From Bacillota bacterium (GTDB lineage Bacteria > Bacillota > Clostridia > Christensenellales > DTU072): 29,544 nucleotides of DNA. The notes under the pieces were generated by a model. That model was not told where the DNA came from. It was given only the letters and a program-made list of their open reading frames with translations, and searched no databases. The translations under genes and the position numbers were made by a program. The stretch covers positions 1 to 29,544 of the forward strand of contig JAEXAB010000007.1 in NCBI GenBank assembly GCA_023394875.1. The letters run 5' to 3'. This document shows, piece by piece, positions 13,455-22,366 of this stretch. Position 1 is the stretch's first letter. Every line of letters starts with the position of its first letter.

Positions 13455-15356
13455 ACGGACAAAATTAAGAAAAATTACAACCAAGACGCCATTCAGGTTC
13501 TGGAGGGGTTGGAACCGGTTAGAGTACGTCCCGGTATGTATATCGGCAGTACCGATATAAAGGGTTTGCATCATCTGGTTACCGAAATTGTCGACAACTC
13601 CATTGATGAGGCGTTGGCGGGGTATTGTACTCACATAGAAGTATATATTCAAAAAGACGGTTCGGTTAAGGTTAGAGACAACGGCAGAGGTATACCCACA
13701 GGCATTATTCCGTCCGAAGGCAAATCGGCAGTGGAAGTAGTTTTAACCAAACTTCACGCAGGCGGCAAGTTCGGCGGCGGCGGATATAAAATAAGCGGCG
13801 GTCTTCATGGCGTAGGCTTGTCTGTTGTTAACGCCCTTAGCGAGATTTTGCAGGTCTACGTTAGTCAGAACGGACACGTTTACTTTCAGGAATTCCGAAA
13901 GGGCATTCCGCAGTTTGACCTTAAAATTATAGGCGACACCGAAGAATCGGGCACCGAGGTTATTTTCTATCCCGACGGAAGTATTTTTGAAACCACTGTC
14001 TTCCAGTTCGACCTTATGAAAATAAGACTACGTGAACTTGCCTATCTTAATAAGGGGCTGAGAATCAGCATTTCCGACGAGAGAGAAGGTCAAGAGCAGG
14101 CCGAACAGTATTATTACGAAGGCGGCATTATTCACTTTGTAGAAAACCTTAATAAAAACAAAGAGACTTTATTGCCCAAAGTTATTTATATAGAAGAAAA
14201 AGTCAACGATTCGGAAATCGAAGTTGCTTTGCAATACAATTCCGGATATTCAGAAACCATTTATACTTTTGCCAATAATATCAACACCGAAGAGGGCGGA
14301 GCCCATCTTGACGGCTTAAAAGCCAGTTTAACCAAAGTTGTTAACGATTACGGTCAGAAACTCAAAATACTCAAAGAAAACGAAAAATTGAGCGGAGAGG
14401 ACGTCAGAGAGGGTATAACGGCAGTTATTTCCGTAAAGCTACAAAATCCGCAGTTTGAGGGGCAGACCAAGACGAAATTAGGCAACAGCGAAATGAGAAC
14501 GCTGGTTAATAAGGTTGTGAGCGAAAAATTAGGGGAATTTTTTGAAGAAAACCCCAAAGTGGCAAAAGACCTTATCGGAAAGTCAATAACTGCTCAAAGA
14601 GCCAGAGAGGCGGCAAGAATAGCAAGAGAGAACTTCCGCCGCAAAGGTGTGTTCGAAGGAACGTCCTTGCCTGGCAAGCTTGCCGACTGTAGCGACACTA
14701 ATCCTGCCAATTGCGAAATTTATCTGGTTGAGGGCGACAGCGCCGGCGGAACCGCAAAAATGGGCAGGGATAGGCATTTTCAAGCTATTCTACCCTTGAA
14801 AGGAAAAATTCTTAACGTAGAAAAAGCACGTTTGCACAAAATTTTGGACAATGACGAAATTAAGGCTATGATAAAAGCCTTCGGCTGCGGCTTTAAGGAA
14901 GAATTCGATATGAGCAAGCTCCGCTACGACCGCATCATCTGTATGACCGATGCCGACGTAGACGGCAGCCACATAAGAATACTACTTCTTACTTTCTTCT
15001 TCCGCTTTATGCGTCCGCTGGTAGAGGAAGGACACGTTTATATCGCTTTACCGCCCCTTTACAAGGTTACCAAAGGCAAGGTGGAAAAATATTGCTATAA
15101 TGACGAAGAGCTTGCGCAAGCTCAAGCCGAAATGGGCAGGTGCGAACTCCAAAGATATAAGGGCTTGGGAGAAATGAACGCTCATCAGCTTTATGAAACA
15201 ACTATGGACCCCAACACCCGCACGCTTTTGCGCGTTACTATGGACGACGCAGAAAAAGCCGATGAGATATTCACTATATTAATGGGCGAACAACCCGAGC
15301 TCAGACGCGCTTTTATCGAGCAGAACGCAACTTTGGTTGCCGAGCTTGATATTTAA
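13452..15356 (+). CDS. gyrB: DNA gyrase subunit B
   Basis: ATPase subunit of gyrase, which introduces negative supercoils; 634 residues, the usual length for Gram-positives. The GHKL ATPase domain shows EIVDNSIDEALAG (45-57), DNGRGIP (76-82) and GLHGVGLSVVNALS (117-130). The Toprim domain has EGDSAGGTAKMGRD (427-440) and TDADVDGSHI, and the tail has QRYKGLGEMN. The Toprim motif has Thr where Ser is common. The start has GGAG 6 bases upstream. It forms an operon with gyrA, whose start lies 13 bases beyond the gyrB stop. recF is not between dnaN and gyrB here. Confidence 0.97.
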   Translation: MTDKIKKNYNQDAIQVLEGLEPVRVRPGMYIGSTDIKGLHHLVTEIVDNSIDEALAGYCTHIEVYIQKDGSVKVRDNGRGIPTGIIPSEGKSAVEVVLTKLHAGGKFGGGGYKISGGLHGVGLSVVNALSEILQVYVSQNGHVYFQEFRKGIPQFDLKIIGDTEESGTEVIFYPDGSIFETTVFQFDLMKIRLRELAYLNKGLRISISDEREGQEQAEQYYYEGGIIHFVENLNKNKETLLPKVIYIEEKVNDSEIEVALQYNSGYSETIYTFANNINTEEGGAHLDGLKASLTKVVNDYGQKLKILKENEKLSGEDVREGITAVISVKLQNPQFEGQTKTKLGNSEMRTLVNKVVSEKLGEFFEENPKVAKDLIGKSITAQRAREAARIARENFRRKGVFEGTSLPGKLADCSDTNPANCEIYLVEGDSAGGTAKMGRDRHFQAILPLKGKILNVEKARLHKILDNDEIKAMIKAFGCGFKEEFDMSKLRYDRIICMTDADVDGSHIRILLLTFFFRFMRPLVEEGHVYIALPPLYKVTKGKVEKYCYNDEELAQAQAEMGRCELQRYKGLGEMNAHQLYETTMDPNTRTLLRVTMDDAEKADEIFTILMGEQPELRRAFIEQNATLVAELDI

Positions 15357-15369
15357 GGAGGGAGGCTTT

Positions 15370-17958
15370 ATGGCAAACAAGAACCAATCAGGTATAGATA
15401 TAAACAACATTAAAGAAATTCTGCAAAGGACAAGAATAATCCCAGTTAACGTCAATGACGAAATGAGCAGATCATTTATAAGTTACGCTATGGCGGTCAA
15501 CGTCAGCAGAGCTATCCCCGACGTAAGAGACGGACTAAAACCCGTTCATAGAAGAATTCTGTACGCTATGTACGACCTTAATAACACCCACGACAAGCCC
15601 ACAAAGAAGTGCGCGCGTATCGTAGGTGAAGTTTTGGGTAAATACCATCCTCACGGCGACAGTTCGGTTTACGACGCGTTAGTAAGACTGGCGCAGGATT
15701 TTAGCATTAACGTACCCCTTGTGGAAGGACAAGGCAACTTCGGTACCGTAGACGGAGACCCTGCCGCGGCGCAGAGATATACCGAGGCAAGACTCAGCAA
15801 AATTTCCGAAGAATTATTAAGAGATATAGACAAAGATACCGTGGATTTTTATCCCAACTTTGACGATACCTTGATGCAGCCCTCTGTTTTACCGGCGCGC
15901 TTCCCTAACCTGCTAATAAACGGCAGCGAAGGCATAGCCGTAGGTATGGCAACCAGCATTCCTCCCCACAATATGCGCGAGGTTATTTCGGGCACCATAG
16001 CGCTTTTGGACAATCCCGAAATCAGCGTTGACGATCTTATGGAATATATTCCTGCTCCAGACTATCCCACAGGGGCTTTGGTGTTGGGCAGAAGCGCAAT
16101 AAGACAAGCCTACCGCACAGGACACGGCGGCGTGGTTATGCGCGCAAGGACGGAGATAGAAGAACATAATGGCAAGACGCGTATTATAGTTACTCAGCTT
16201 CCGTATCAAGTTAATAAAGCAAATCTTATTAAGAGTATCGCCGACCAGGTAAGAGATAAAAAACTTGAGGGTATTTCCGACCTTAAAGAAGAAAGCGACC
16301 GCTTCGGTATGAGAATGGTTATTGAACTAAAAAGAGACGCCAATCCTCAAGTGGTTTTGAATACTTTATACAAGCAAACCAATCTTCAAGTTTCTACGGG
16401 AATAAATCTTCTTGCGTTAGTCAGAGGTAAGCCCGTTGTGCTTAACCTAAAGGAAATGCTCTGCGAATACGTATCCCACCAAGTTGAGGTTGTGGAACGA
16501 AGAACCAAGTTTAATCTCCTAAAAGCCAAAGAAAGGGAGCACATAGTCAAGGGTTTGGTAATTGCGCTTGCAAATATTGATGAGGTCATCGACATTATTA
16601 AGAAGTCAAGAGAAAGGTGCGAAGCGCTAACTAATCTGTGTGACAAGTTCTTATTAAGCGAAAAACAAGCCAATGCAATTTTGGAAATGAAACTTTCAAG
16701 GCTAACCGGTTTGGAAGTGGAAAAGCTGGAATGCGAACTAATAGAACTGGAAAAATGCATAACTGATTTAGAAGATATTTTGGCTAAACCCGAAAGAGTA
16801 AAGAACATTATTAAAGAAGAACTGCAACAAATTTCCTGCTGCTACGGAGAGGACAGAAAGAGCGAAATAAGCTACGATGAGAGCGAAATTAACATAGCTG
16901 ACCTTATCGAAAAAGAAGACGTCGTTATATCCATGACCTATCAAGGCTATATCAAGAGAATAGCCGTTAATGAATATAAGTCTCAAAACCGTGGCGGAAT
17001 GGGCGTTACCGCGCACAAAATGAAGGACGAAGATTTTGTCAAGAAGATGTTTGTTTGCAACACCCACGACGACCTATTGTTCTTCTCCAATACAGGCAAA
17101 GCATACAGCATGAAAGCCTTTATGATACCCGAAGCAAGCAAGACGGCTAAGGGAAGAGCTATGGTTAACGTATTGCCTCTTACCGAAGATGAAAAAATCA
17201 CCGCGTTCTTACCTGTTAAGGGATACGGCGAAGGCTATATCGTTATGAGCACCAAGAAAGGTCTTATCAGAAAGAGCGAACTAAGTGAGTTTGAAGTAGT
17301 AAGAGCCAACGGAAAAATTGCCATAACCTTACTTGAAGGCGATGAGCTTATCGGAGTAGAAAAAACTACCGGAAACGACGATATAATAATGGCAAGCCAC
17401 AACGGCAAATGCATACGCTTTAACGAAAAAGACGTCCGCAGAACGGGCAGAGGCAGTCAAGGCGTACGTAGTATGAAGTTATCCGATGACGACTTTATCG
17501 TAGATATGGCGGTAATAGACGAAACGCGTTCGGTAATCACCATCTCCGAAAACGGTTACGGCAAGAGAACCAGTATCAGTGAATTCCGTCTCCAAAACAG
17601 AGCGGGTAAAGGTATAAAGGCCGGGAACTTTACCGACAAGACAGGCAAGCTGGTCAATATGAAACTGGTGAGCGAAGAGGAAGATATAATTTTGATTTCC
17701 GACAACGGTACAATGATAAGAATTAAGGCTTCGCAAATAAACGAAATCGGAAGAAACACCCAGGGCGTTATTATTATGAAGCTAAAAGGGGAAGGCAAGG
17801 TAGTATCAATGGCGCTTACCCCCCATGACGACGAAGCCGAATTTGACGAAGTGGAAGTGGACGAAGAGGCGCTAAAAGCGGCAAAAGCCGAAGCCGATAA
17901 GGGCGCAAAGGAAGAAGTAATAGAAGAAAACGCCCCCATTGAAGAAACCGAAGAATAA
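15370..17958 (+). CDS. gyrA: DNA gyrase subunit A
   Basis: Breakage-reunion subunit of gyrase. I start it at 15370 (862 residues) because AAGGAGGGAG lies directly upstream; the frame opens earlier inside gyrB but without homology. The catalytic tyrosine is Tyr137 in AAAQRYTEARL. The quinolone-determining region reads HPHGDSSVYDALVRLAQDF, with the usual Ser at 98 (E. coli 83), so there is no classic resistance change. The C-terminal beta-pinwheel begins near 535 with a GyrA box QNRGGMG (539-545), which deviates from QRRGGKG by losing two basic residues. The last 45 residues are a very acidic Glu/Ala tail. A strong terminator follows. Confidence 0.97.
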   Translation: MANKNQSGIDINNIKEILQRTRIIPVNVNDEMSRSFISYAMAVNVSRAIPDVRDGLKPVHRRILYAMYDLNNTHDKPTKKCARIVGEVLGKYHPHGDSSVYDALVRLAQDFSINVPLVEGQGNFGTVDGDPAAAQRYTEARLSKISEELLRDIDKDTVDFYPNFDDTLMQPSVLPARFPNLLINGSEGIAVGMATSIPPHNMREVISGTIALLDNPEISVDDLMEYIPAPDYPTGALVLGRSAIRQAYRTGHGGVVMRARTEIEEHNGKTRIIVTQLPYQVNKANLIKSIADQVRDKKLEGISDLKEESDRFGMRMVIELKRDANPQVVLNTLYKQTNLQVSTGINLLALVRGKPVVLNLKEMLCEYVSHQVEVVERRTKFNLLKAKEREHIVKGLVIALANIDEVIDIIKKSRERCEALTNLCDKFLLSEKQANAILEMKLSRLTGLEVEKLECELIELEKCITDLEDILAKPERVKNIIKEELQQISCCYGEDRKSEISYDESEINIADLIEKEDVVISMTYQGYIKRIAVNEYKSQNRGGMGVTAHKMKDEDFVKKMFVCNTHDDLLFFSNTGKAYSMKAFMIPEASKTAKGRAMVNVLPLTEDEKITAFLPVKGYGEGYIVMSTKKGLIRKSELSEFEVVRANGKIAITLLEGDELIGVEKTTGNDDIIMASHNGKCIRFNEKDVRRTGRGSQGVRSMKLSDDDFIVDMAVIDETRSVITISENGYGKRTSISEFRLQNRAGKGIKAGNFTDKTGKLVNMKLVSEEEDIILISDNGTMIRIKASQINEIGRNTQGVIIMKLKGEGKVVSMALTPHDDEAEFDEVEVDEEALKAAKAEADKGAKEEVIEENAPIEETEE

Positions 17959-17968
17959 AAAATAACAC

Positions 17969-17997
17969 CGAAAAAACCCATTTTATGGGTTTTTTCG
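17969..17997 (+). terminator. gyrA intrinsic terminator
   Basis: A perfect 13-bp stem CGAAAAAACCCAT (17969-17981) / ATGGGTTTTTTCG (17985-17997) with a TTT loop, 11 bases after the gyrA stop. The U run lies within the 3' arm. Confidence 0.9.
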
Positions 17998-18039
17998 CTT
18001 TTTATCGGGATATATATAGGGGTTTGGGAATTTTGGCTC

Positions 18040-18068
18040 TTTACTAAAGGCTTGTACTAATGTATAAT
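18040..18068 (+). promoter_or_regulatory. Promoter of the sugar transporter - alpha-glucosidase operon
   Basis: TTTACT (18040-18045), a 17-base spacer, and a perfect TATAAT (18063-18068). AAGGAG (18090-18095) precedes the ATG at 18104. I saw no catabolite-response (cre) element or clear palindromic operator nearby. Confidence 0.65.
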
Positions 18069-18103
18069 ATTATATAATTGAAATATCCTAAGGAGTGTTT
18101 ATA

Positions 18104-19870
18104 ATGGAAGAAAACATTTTGGCTGCAGAGCCTATTCAACAGAAAAAACCCCTCAAACTGAACTATCCAAGGACAATAAAAGTAGGTTTCGCTTTTGCGA
18201 TTATTTCCCTTTTTTGGGGCGCTTACGACTTTGTTATTCCCCTTTTGCTTGAGAACGCATACGGACTGAGCAACACCCTGCGCGGCGTGGTTATGGGTTT
18301 GGATAACTTATTATCACTATTTTTATTGCCCCTTTTCGGCAAGCTATCCGACAAAGCCGACGGCAAACTGATAAGAAAATTCGGCAAGAGGACTCCTTTT
18401 ATTTTAATTGGAACCATAGTAGCCGCCACCCTTATGATTTTTGTTCCCGTTTCCGCAAAAGCGCAAATGGTAAAATCCGAAGACGTAAGAAATTCTTATT
18501 ATTTGGAAATAAGCCAGGACAGCGAACTACTTAAAGAAAAATTGACTTATTTTTACGGCAACAGCACCTACTGTGACGTAAGCTATCTCAATCAGAACAA
18601 TATAAGTCAGGAAGATTATATCAATATAAAATATAACCACGTAACAACAAGCGGCGCTCTGAAAAAGACCTATTATTATAACGGTGAGAAAATAACCAAG
18701 GAAGAATATACTGAGCTAAAAGCCGAAAACGCAAATTATAATAAGTACGTTTCCAGCGGTATGAAAGTATGGCTGAGCGAACAGATAAACGACGACGTAT
18801 TGAGTTCCTCCGCAGGCAAAAGCAGTCTTGCCGGATTTATGGTAATTTTGTTGTTTACCTTGCTTGCTATGGCAACTTTCCGTTCCCCCGCAGTTGCCTT
18901 AATGCCCGACGTAACCCCAAAACCGTTACGTTCTCAGGGTAACGCCATTATTAACCTTGCCGGAGGAATCGGCGGCGCTATTGCCTTTATTATTTATACC
19001 GTCGTTCTTTTCCGTACCGATATTAACAATTATATTATTATTTTCTCTGCGGTAGCAGGCGCAATGCTGCTGTTACTTATGGGCTTTATTACTCTGGTCA
19101 AAGAGAGAAAATGGACCAAAGAATGCGAAGATTTGTGTCTTGAATACGGAATTTATACCGCCGAAGAAGTCCAAGCCGACCGCGAAAAAATTAAAAAACC
19201 CCCGTTAAAACTAAGGTCAGCCGAAGAAAAGGCTAAGTTTAAGTCATTTATTCTTATATTAGCGTCGATATTTATGTGGTTTATGGGCTATAATGCCGTT
19301 TCTTCCACAATGTCGATTTATTGTACTAAGGCGCTTAACTTAGATGCGGGTATTGCTTCTATAGTAAGCGGCGTAAGTATGGGCGTATCGGCAATAGCCT
19401 TTATTCCCGTAGGTATTATGGCGGTAAAATTCGGCAGAAGAAAGTCCATTATATTTGGCTTTGGTTTGGCAATAGTGTCTTTCTTACTGATTTTCTTCTT
19501 CGTAAGACAAAGCACAACGCCTACCGTTCCCGCTATTTTGTTCTCCCTGTTTTATCTTATAGCCGGTTTTGGTTTGATTATAACCAACGTCAATACCTTC
19601 CCGATGGTTGTAGAATTAGCAGACGCCGACGAAATCGGAAAGTATACCGGATTTTATTATACCGCGACAATGTCCGCTCAAGCTATAACCCCTACCTTAG
19701 CAGGCTTGGTAATGGATTATATGGGTATGAAATATTTGTTTGCGTATTCGGCAGTGGCCGTTATTATCGCCCTTGTTATTATGATTTTCGTTAAACACGG
19801 CGACAGCAAGCAGATAGGAAAATTAACCAAAGAAGAAAAGAAGCAAGCGATATATGACGCTGCAGACTAA
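18104..19870 (+). CDS. SLC45/GPH-like MFS sugar transporter with large extracellular insert
   Basis: Major facilitator superfamily permease, 588 residues from the ATG at 18104 (the GTG at 18095 lies within the Shine-Dalgarno region). An N-terminal half with FAIISLFWGAYDFVIPLLL and the motif-A-like GKLSDKADG...KFGKRTPFIL, plus FRSPAVALMPDVTPKPLRSQGNA near 259-280, matches the SLC45/sucrose-type branch of cation-sugar symporters. Residues about 119-240 form a hydrophilic Tyr/Asn/Lys-rich insertion between membrane segments 3 and 4, predicted to face outside, where relatives have a short loop. The C-terminal half is a normal six-helix bundle. The alpha-glucosidase 24 bases downstream implies import of a disaccharide or short oligosaccharide; the substrate is inferred from this context. 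Confidence 0.85.
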   Translation: MEENILAAEPIQQKKPLKLNYPRTIKVGFAFAIISLFWGAYDFVIPLLLENAYGLSNTLRGVVMGLDNLLSLFLLPLFGKLSDKADGKLIRKFGKRTPFILIGTIVAATLMIFVPVSAKAQMVKSEDVRNSYYLEISQDSELLKEKLTYFYGNSTYCDVSYLNQNNISQEDYINIKYNHVTTSGALKKTYYYNGEKITKEEYTELKAENANYNKYVSSGMKVWLSEQINDDVLSSSAGKSSLAGFMVILLFTLLAMATFRSPAVALMPDVTPKPLRSQGNAIINLAGGIGGAIAFIIYTVVLFRTDINNYIIIFSAVAGAMLLLLMGFITLVKERKWTKECEDLCLEYGIYTAEEVQADREKIKKPPLKLRSAEEKAKFKSFILILASIFMWFMGYNAVSSTMSIYCTKALNLDAGIASIVSGVSMGVSAIAFIPVGIMAVKFGRRKSIIFGFGLAIVSFLLIFFFVRQSTTPTVPAILFSLFYLIAGFGLIITNVNTFPMVVELADADEIGKYTGFYYTATMSAQAITPTLAGLVMDYMGMKYLFAYSAVAVIIALVIMIFVKHGDSKQIGKLTKEEKKQAIYDAAD

Positions 19871-19894
19871 AATATTTATTACGGAGAATTAGAA

Positions 19895-21592
19895 ATGGAA
19901 AAAACACGTTGGTACAAAAATGCGGTAATTTATCAGATTTATCCTAGAAGCTATTACGACAGCAACGGCGACGGTATTGGCGACATTAAAGGAATCACCG
20001 CGAAACTTGATTATCTCAAAGATTTGGGCGTAAACTGTGTATGGCTTAGCCCTTGCTATAAGTCTCCTAATGCCGACAACGGCTATGACATCAGCGATTA
20101 TCGCGATATAATGGACGATTTCGGCACCTTGGATGATTGGAAGGAAATGATAGACGGAATGCACAGTCGCGGCATAAAACTGGTTATGGACTTAGTAGTA
20201 AACCACACCAGCGATGAGCATAAGTGGTTTGAGGAGAGCAGAAAGAGCAAGGATAACCCTTACAGAGATTATTATATTTGGAGAAAAGGTAAGGGAAGAA
20301 ACGGCAAAAAGCCTCCCAACAACTGGACCTCACGCTTTGGCGGACCGGCTTGGAAATATGACGAAACCACCAAAGAATGGTATATGCATCTGTGGGCGGA
20401 AAAACAACCCGACCTTAACTGGGAAAACCCCAAAGTAAGACAGGAAGTTCACGATTTGGTTAAATATTGGCTGGATCTTGGCGTAGACGGCTTTAGATGC
20501 GACGTTATTACCTATATTTCCAAATGCTTCAATCCCGACGGCAGTATACCCGACGGAAAATGGCGTCCTGGTATCCGCGGCGATGAGAAGTTCTTACACG
20601 GACCCAGAATACACGAATACCTCCACGACCTCAACAAAAAAGTACTGTCAAAATACGATTGTATGACCGTTGGAGAAGCCGCAGGCGTTACTATAGAACA
20701 GGGCTTACTCTATACCGCAGAAGACAGAGAAGAGCTGGATACCGTATTCCAGTTTGAACATATGGGCTGCGATATGGCAATGGAAGTTATCCCCACGAAG
20801 TTTAACTTTGTCAAGTTCAAAAAAGTTTTGGGCAAATGGCAGACCGAGCTTTACAACAAGGCCTGGAACAGTCTTTATTATGAAAACCACGACCAACCAA
20901 GAAGTTTGCCTAGACTAACAGGGGACTTTAAGGACAAGAGAGAGGAAGCCGCCAAAATGCTTGCGGTAAGTCTACATATGATGCAAGGCTGTCCATATGT
21001 TTATCAAGGACAGGAAATCGGACAGACCAATATCAAATTTAAGGACGTTTCGGAAATGCGCGACCAGCTTGCCCTCAATATTTATGATATGATAAAGAAA
21101 ATTCCTTTCTTGAAGAAAGTCTTTATCGCTATTATGAACAGGCGTAGCCGTGACCACGGCAGAACGCCTATGCAATGGTCGGATGCTAAAAACGCAGGTT
21201 TTTCCACCTCCGACAGCGTTTGGTTTGACCCTAACCCCAATTACAAAGAAATAAATGTAGAAAACGCCCTAAAGGACAAGAACAGCATTTATTATTTCTA
21301 TAAGGAAATTATAAAACTACGCATTGACAGTCCTTACAGCGATATAATAAGAGAGGGTAAGTACGAAGGTATAGACGAAAACAATAAGGACTTGTTTATC
21401 TACACCAGAACCAAAGACGACAGAAAACTCTTTGTTATCTGCAACTTCAAGAATAAAGAAGTGCCTTTTGTGTGTCCGAAAGAGCTTAAATTCAACAAGA
21501 TAACCACCGTTATTCATAACTATCCGGAGGATATAACCTTGAAGGATATGACCTTAAAACCCTATGAAGCGGTTGTGTTCGAACTGAAATAA
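19895..21592 (+). CDS. GH13 alpha-glucosidase, probably oligo-1,6-glucosidase
   Basis: Cytoplasmic (no signal peptide) glycoside hydrolase of 565 residues, the length of GH13 oligo-1,6-/alpha-glucosidases. The start WYKNAVIYQIYPRSYYDSNGDGIGDI carries the usual calcium loop. Region I is DLVVNHTSDEH. The nucleophile is D203 in GFRCDVI, the acid/base E261 in TVGEAAG, and the stabiliser D333 in NHDQPR. The residue after the nucleophile is Val204; in this subfamily Val there tends to go with alpha-1,6 (isomaltose-type) and Thr with alpha-1,4 (maltose-type) specificity. I therefore infer isomaltose or isomalto-oligosaccharides as substrate. CGGAG precedes the ATG; it is operonic with the transporter upstream. 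Confidence 0.93.
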   Translation: MEKTRWYKNAVIYQIYPRSYYDSNGDGIGDIKGITAKLDYLKDLGVNCVWLSPCYKSPNADNGYDISDYRDIMDDFGTLDDWKEMIDGMHSRGIKLVMDLVVNHTSDEHKWFEESRKSKDNPYRDYYIWRKGKGRNGKKPPNNWTSRFGGPAWKYDETTKEWYMHLWAEKQPDLNWENPKVRQEVHDLVKYWLDLGVDGFRCDVITYISKCFNPDGSIPDGKWRPGIRGDEKFLHGPRIHEYLHDLNKKVLSKYDCMTVGEAAGVTIEQGLLYTAEDREELDTVFQFEHMGCDMAMEVIPTKFNFVKFKKVLGKWQTELYNKAWNSLYYENHDQPRSLPRLTGDFKDKREEAAKMLAVSLHMMQGCPYVYQGQEIGQTNIKFKDVSEMRDQLALNIYDMIKKIPFLKKVFIAIMNRRSRDHGRTPMQWSDAKNAGFSTSDSVWFDPNPNYKEINVENALKDKNSIYYFYKEIIKLRIDSPYSDIIREGKYEGIDENNKDLFIYTRTKDDRKLFVICNFKNKEVPFVCPKELKFNKITTVIHNYPEDITLKDMTLKPYEAVVFELK

Positions 21593-21599
21593 ACTTTAC

Positions 21600-21625
21600 T
21601 AAGGCTGTTAGAAATGACAGCCTTA
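21600..21625 (+). other. Stem-loop between the glucosidase and EFR1 genes
   Basis: TAAGGCTGT (21600-21608) pairs perfectly with ACAGCCTTA (21617-21625), loop TAGAAATG. No T run follows; instead an A-rich stretch leads into the AAGGAGG ribosome site of the next gene. It may be a weak terminator, an mRNA-end stabiliser or a leader element; the sequence does not decide. Confidence 0.5.
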
Positions 21626-21648
21626 AACTTATAAAAAAGGAGGATTAT

Positions 21649-22359
21649 ATGATTTTATATTTTTCGGGAACGGGCAATTCCCGTTACGTTGCCAAAAAAT
21701 TAGCTAAAGACGGAGAAAAAGTTGTTGATGCTTTTAAGTTTTCGGACACCGAAATAACAGGGAATAGATTTGGCATTGTTTTCCCGGTATATTGCGGAGG
21801 TTTGCCCCCTTATTTTATCAATATCATTAAAAAATTAAGTATAAAAACCGAATATATTTTCGCTGTTGCCACCTGTGGAGGAAACGCAGGACGGAGCTTT
21901 CATAATTTGCAATATTTACTAAACGAAAAAGGCAATAAATTGTCTTACGGCGCAGAAATCGTTATGCCGGATAGTTGCGTTATGCTGTATAATCCCAAAA
22001 CCACGAAAACCTTAATTGCTTTTGAGGATACCAAAATAAACAAAATCAAAGATGAGATAAACGAGAGCAAAACGATAGACTTTGCGTCGGCAATGCCGTA
22101 TAATTTAGCGCAGAAAGTATCGTGGTATGTATTCAAAAAGATAATAGGCGTAGACCGCAAAAAGGCAAGCAAAAAGTGCATTTTATGCAATGAATGTATA
22201 GAAAACTGCCCGACTAACAATATATTTATGGAAAACGGTAAAGTGAAATTTGACCATAAATGCGCAGACTGCTTCCGTTGTATTAACCTTTGCCCGGTGC
22301 AGGCAATACGTTTTGGGGGGATAAAACCCACCAAAGAAAAGCAATATATGCACAAATAA
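21649..22359 (+). CDS. EFR1-type flavodoxin/ferredoxin fusion protein
   Basis: 236 residues combining two electron-carrier domains. Residues 1-150 are a flavodoxin-like fold with the FMN phosphate loop SGTGNSR (6-12) and VFPVYCGGLPPY. Residues 170-220 hold two CxxCxxCxxxCP clusters (Cys 177, 180, 183, 187 and 205, 208, 211, 215) for two [4Fe-4S] centres. Proteins of this design are common in anaerobic Clostridia and presumably shuttle low-potential electrons; partners are unknown. A strong AAAGGAGG sits at the right distance. It is followed 7 bases later by an ABC transporter ATPase and appears to lead a four-gene transcription unit ending in a QueT-like gene. Confidence 0.9.
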   Translation: MILYFSGTGNSRYVAKKLAKDGEKVVDAFKFSDTEITGNRFGIVFPVYCGGLPPYFINIIKKLSIKTEYIFAVATCGGNAGRSFHNLQYLLNEKGNKLSYGAEIVMPDSCVMLYNPKTTKTLIAFEDTKINKIKDEINESKTIDFASAMPYNLAQKVSWYVFKKIIGVDRKKASKKCILCNECIENCPTNNIFMENGKVKFDHKCADCFRCINLCPVQAIRFGGIKPTKEKQYMHK

Positions 22360-22366
22360 GGAGAGA

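Noticed and set aside
21600..21648. preQ1-I riboswitch before the EFR1 gene
   Set aside because: The hairpin and A-rich tail are suggestive, but the loop lacks the conserved aptamer core bases, so it is listed only as an unclassified stem-loop.
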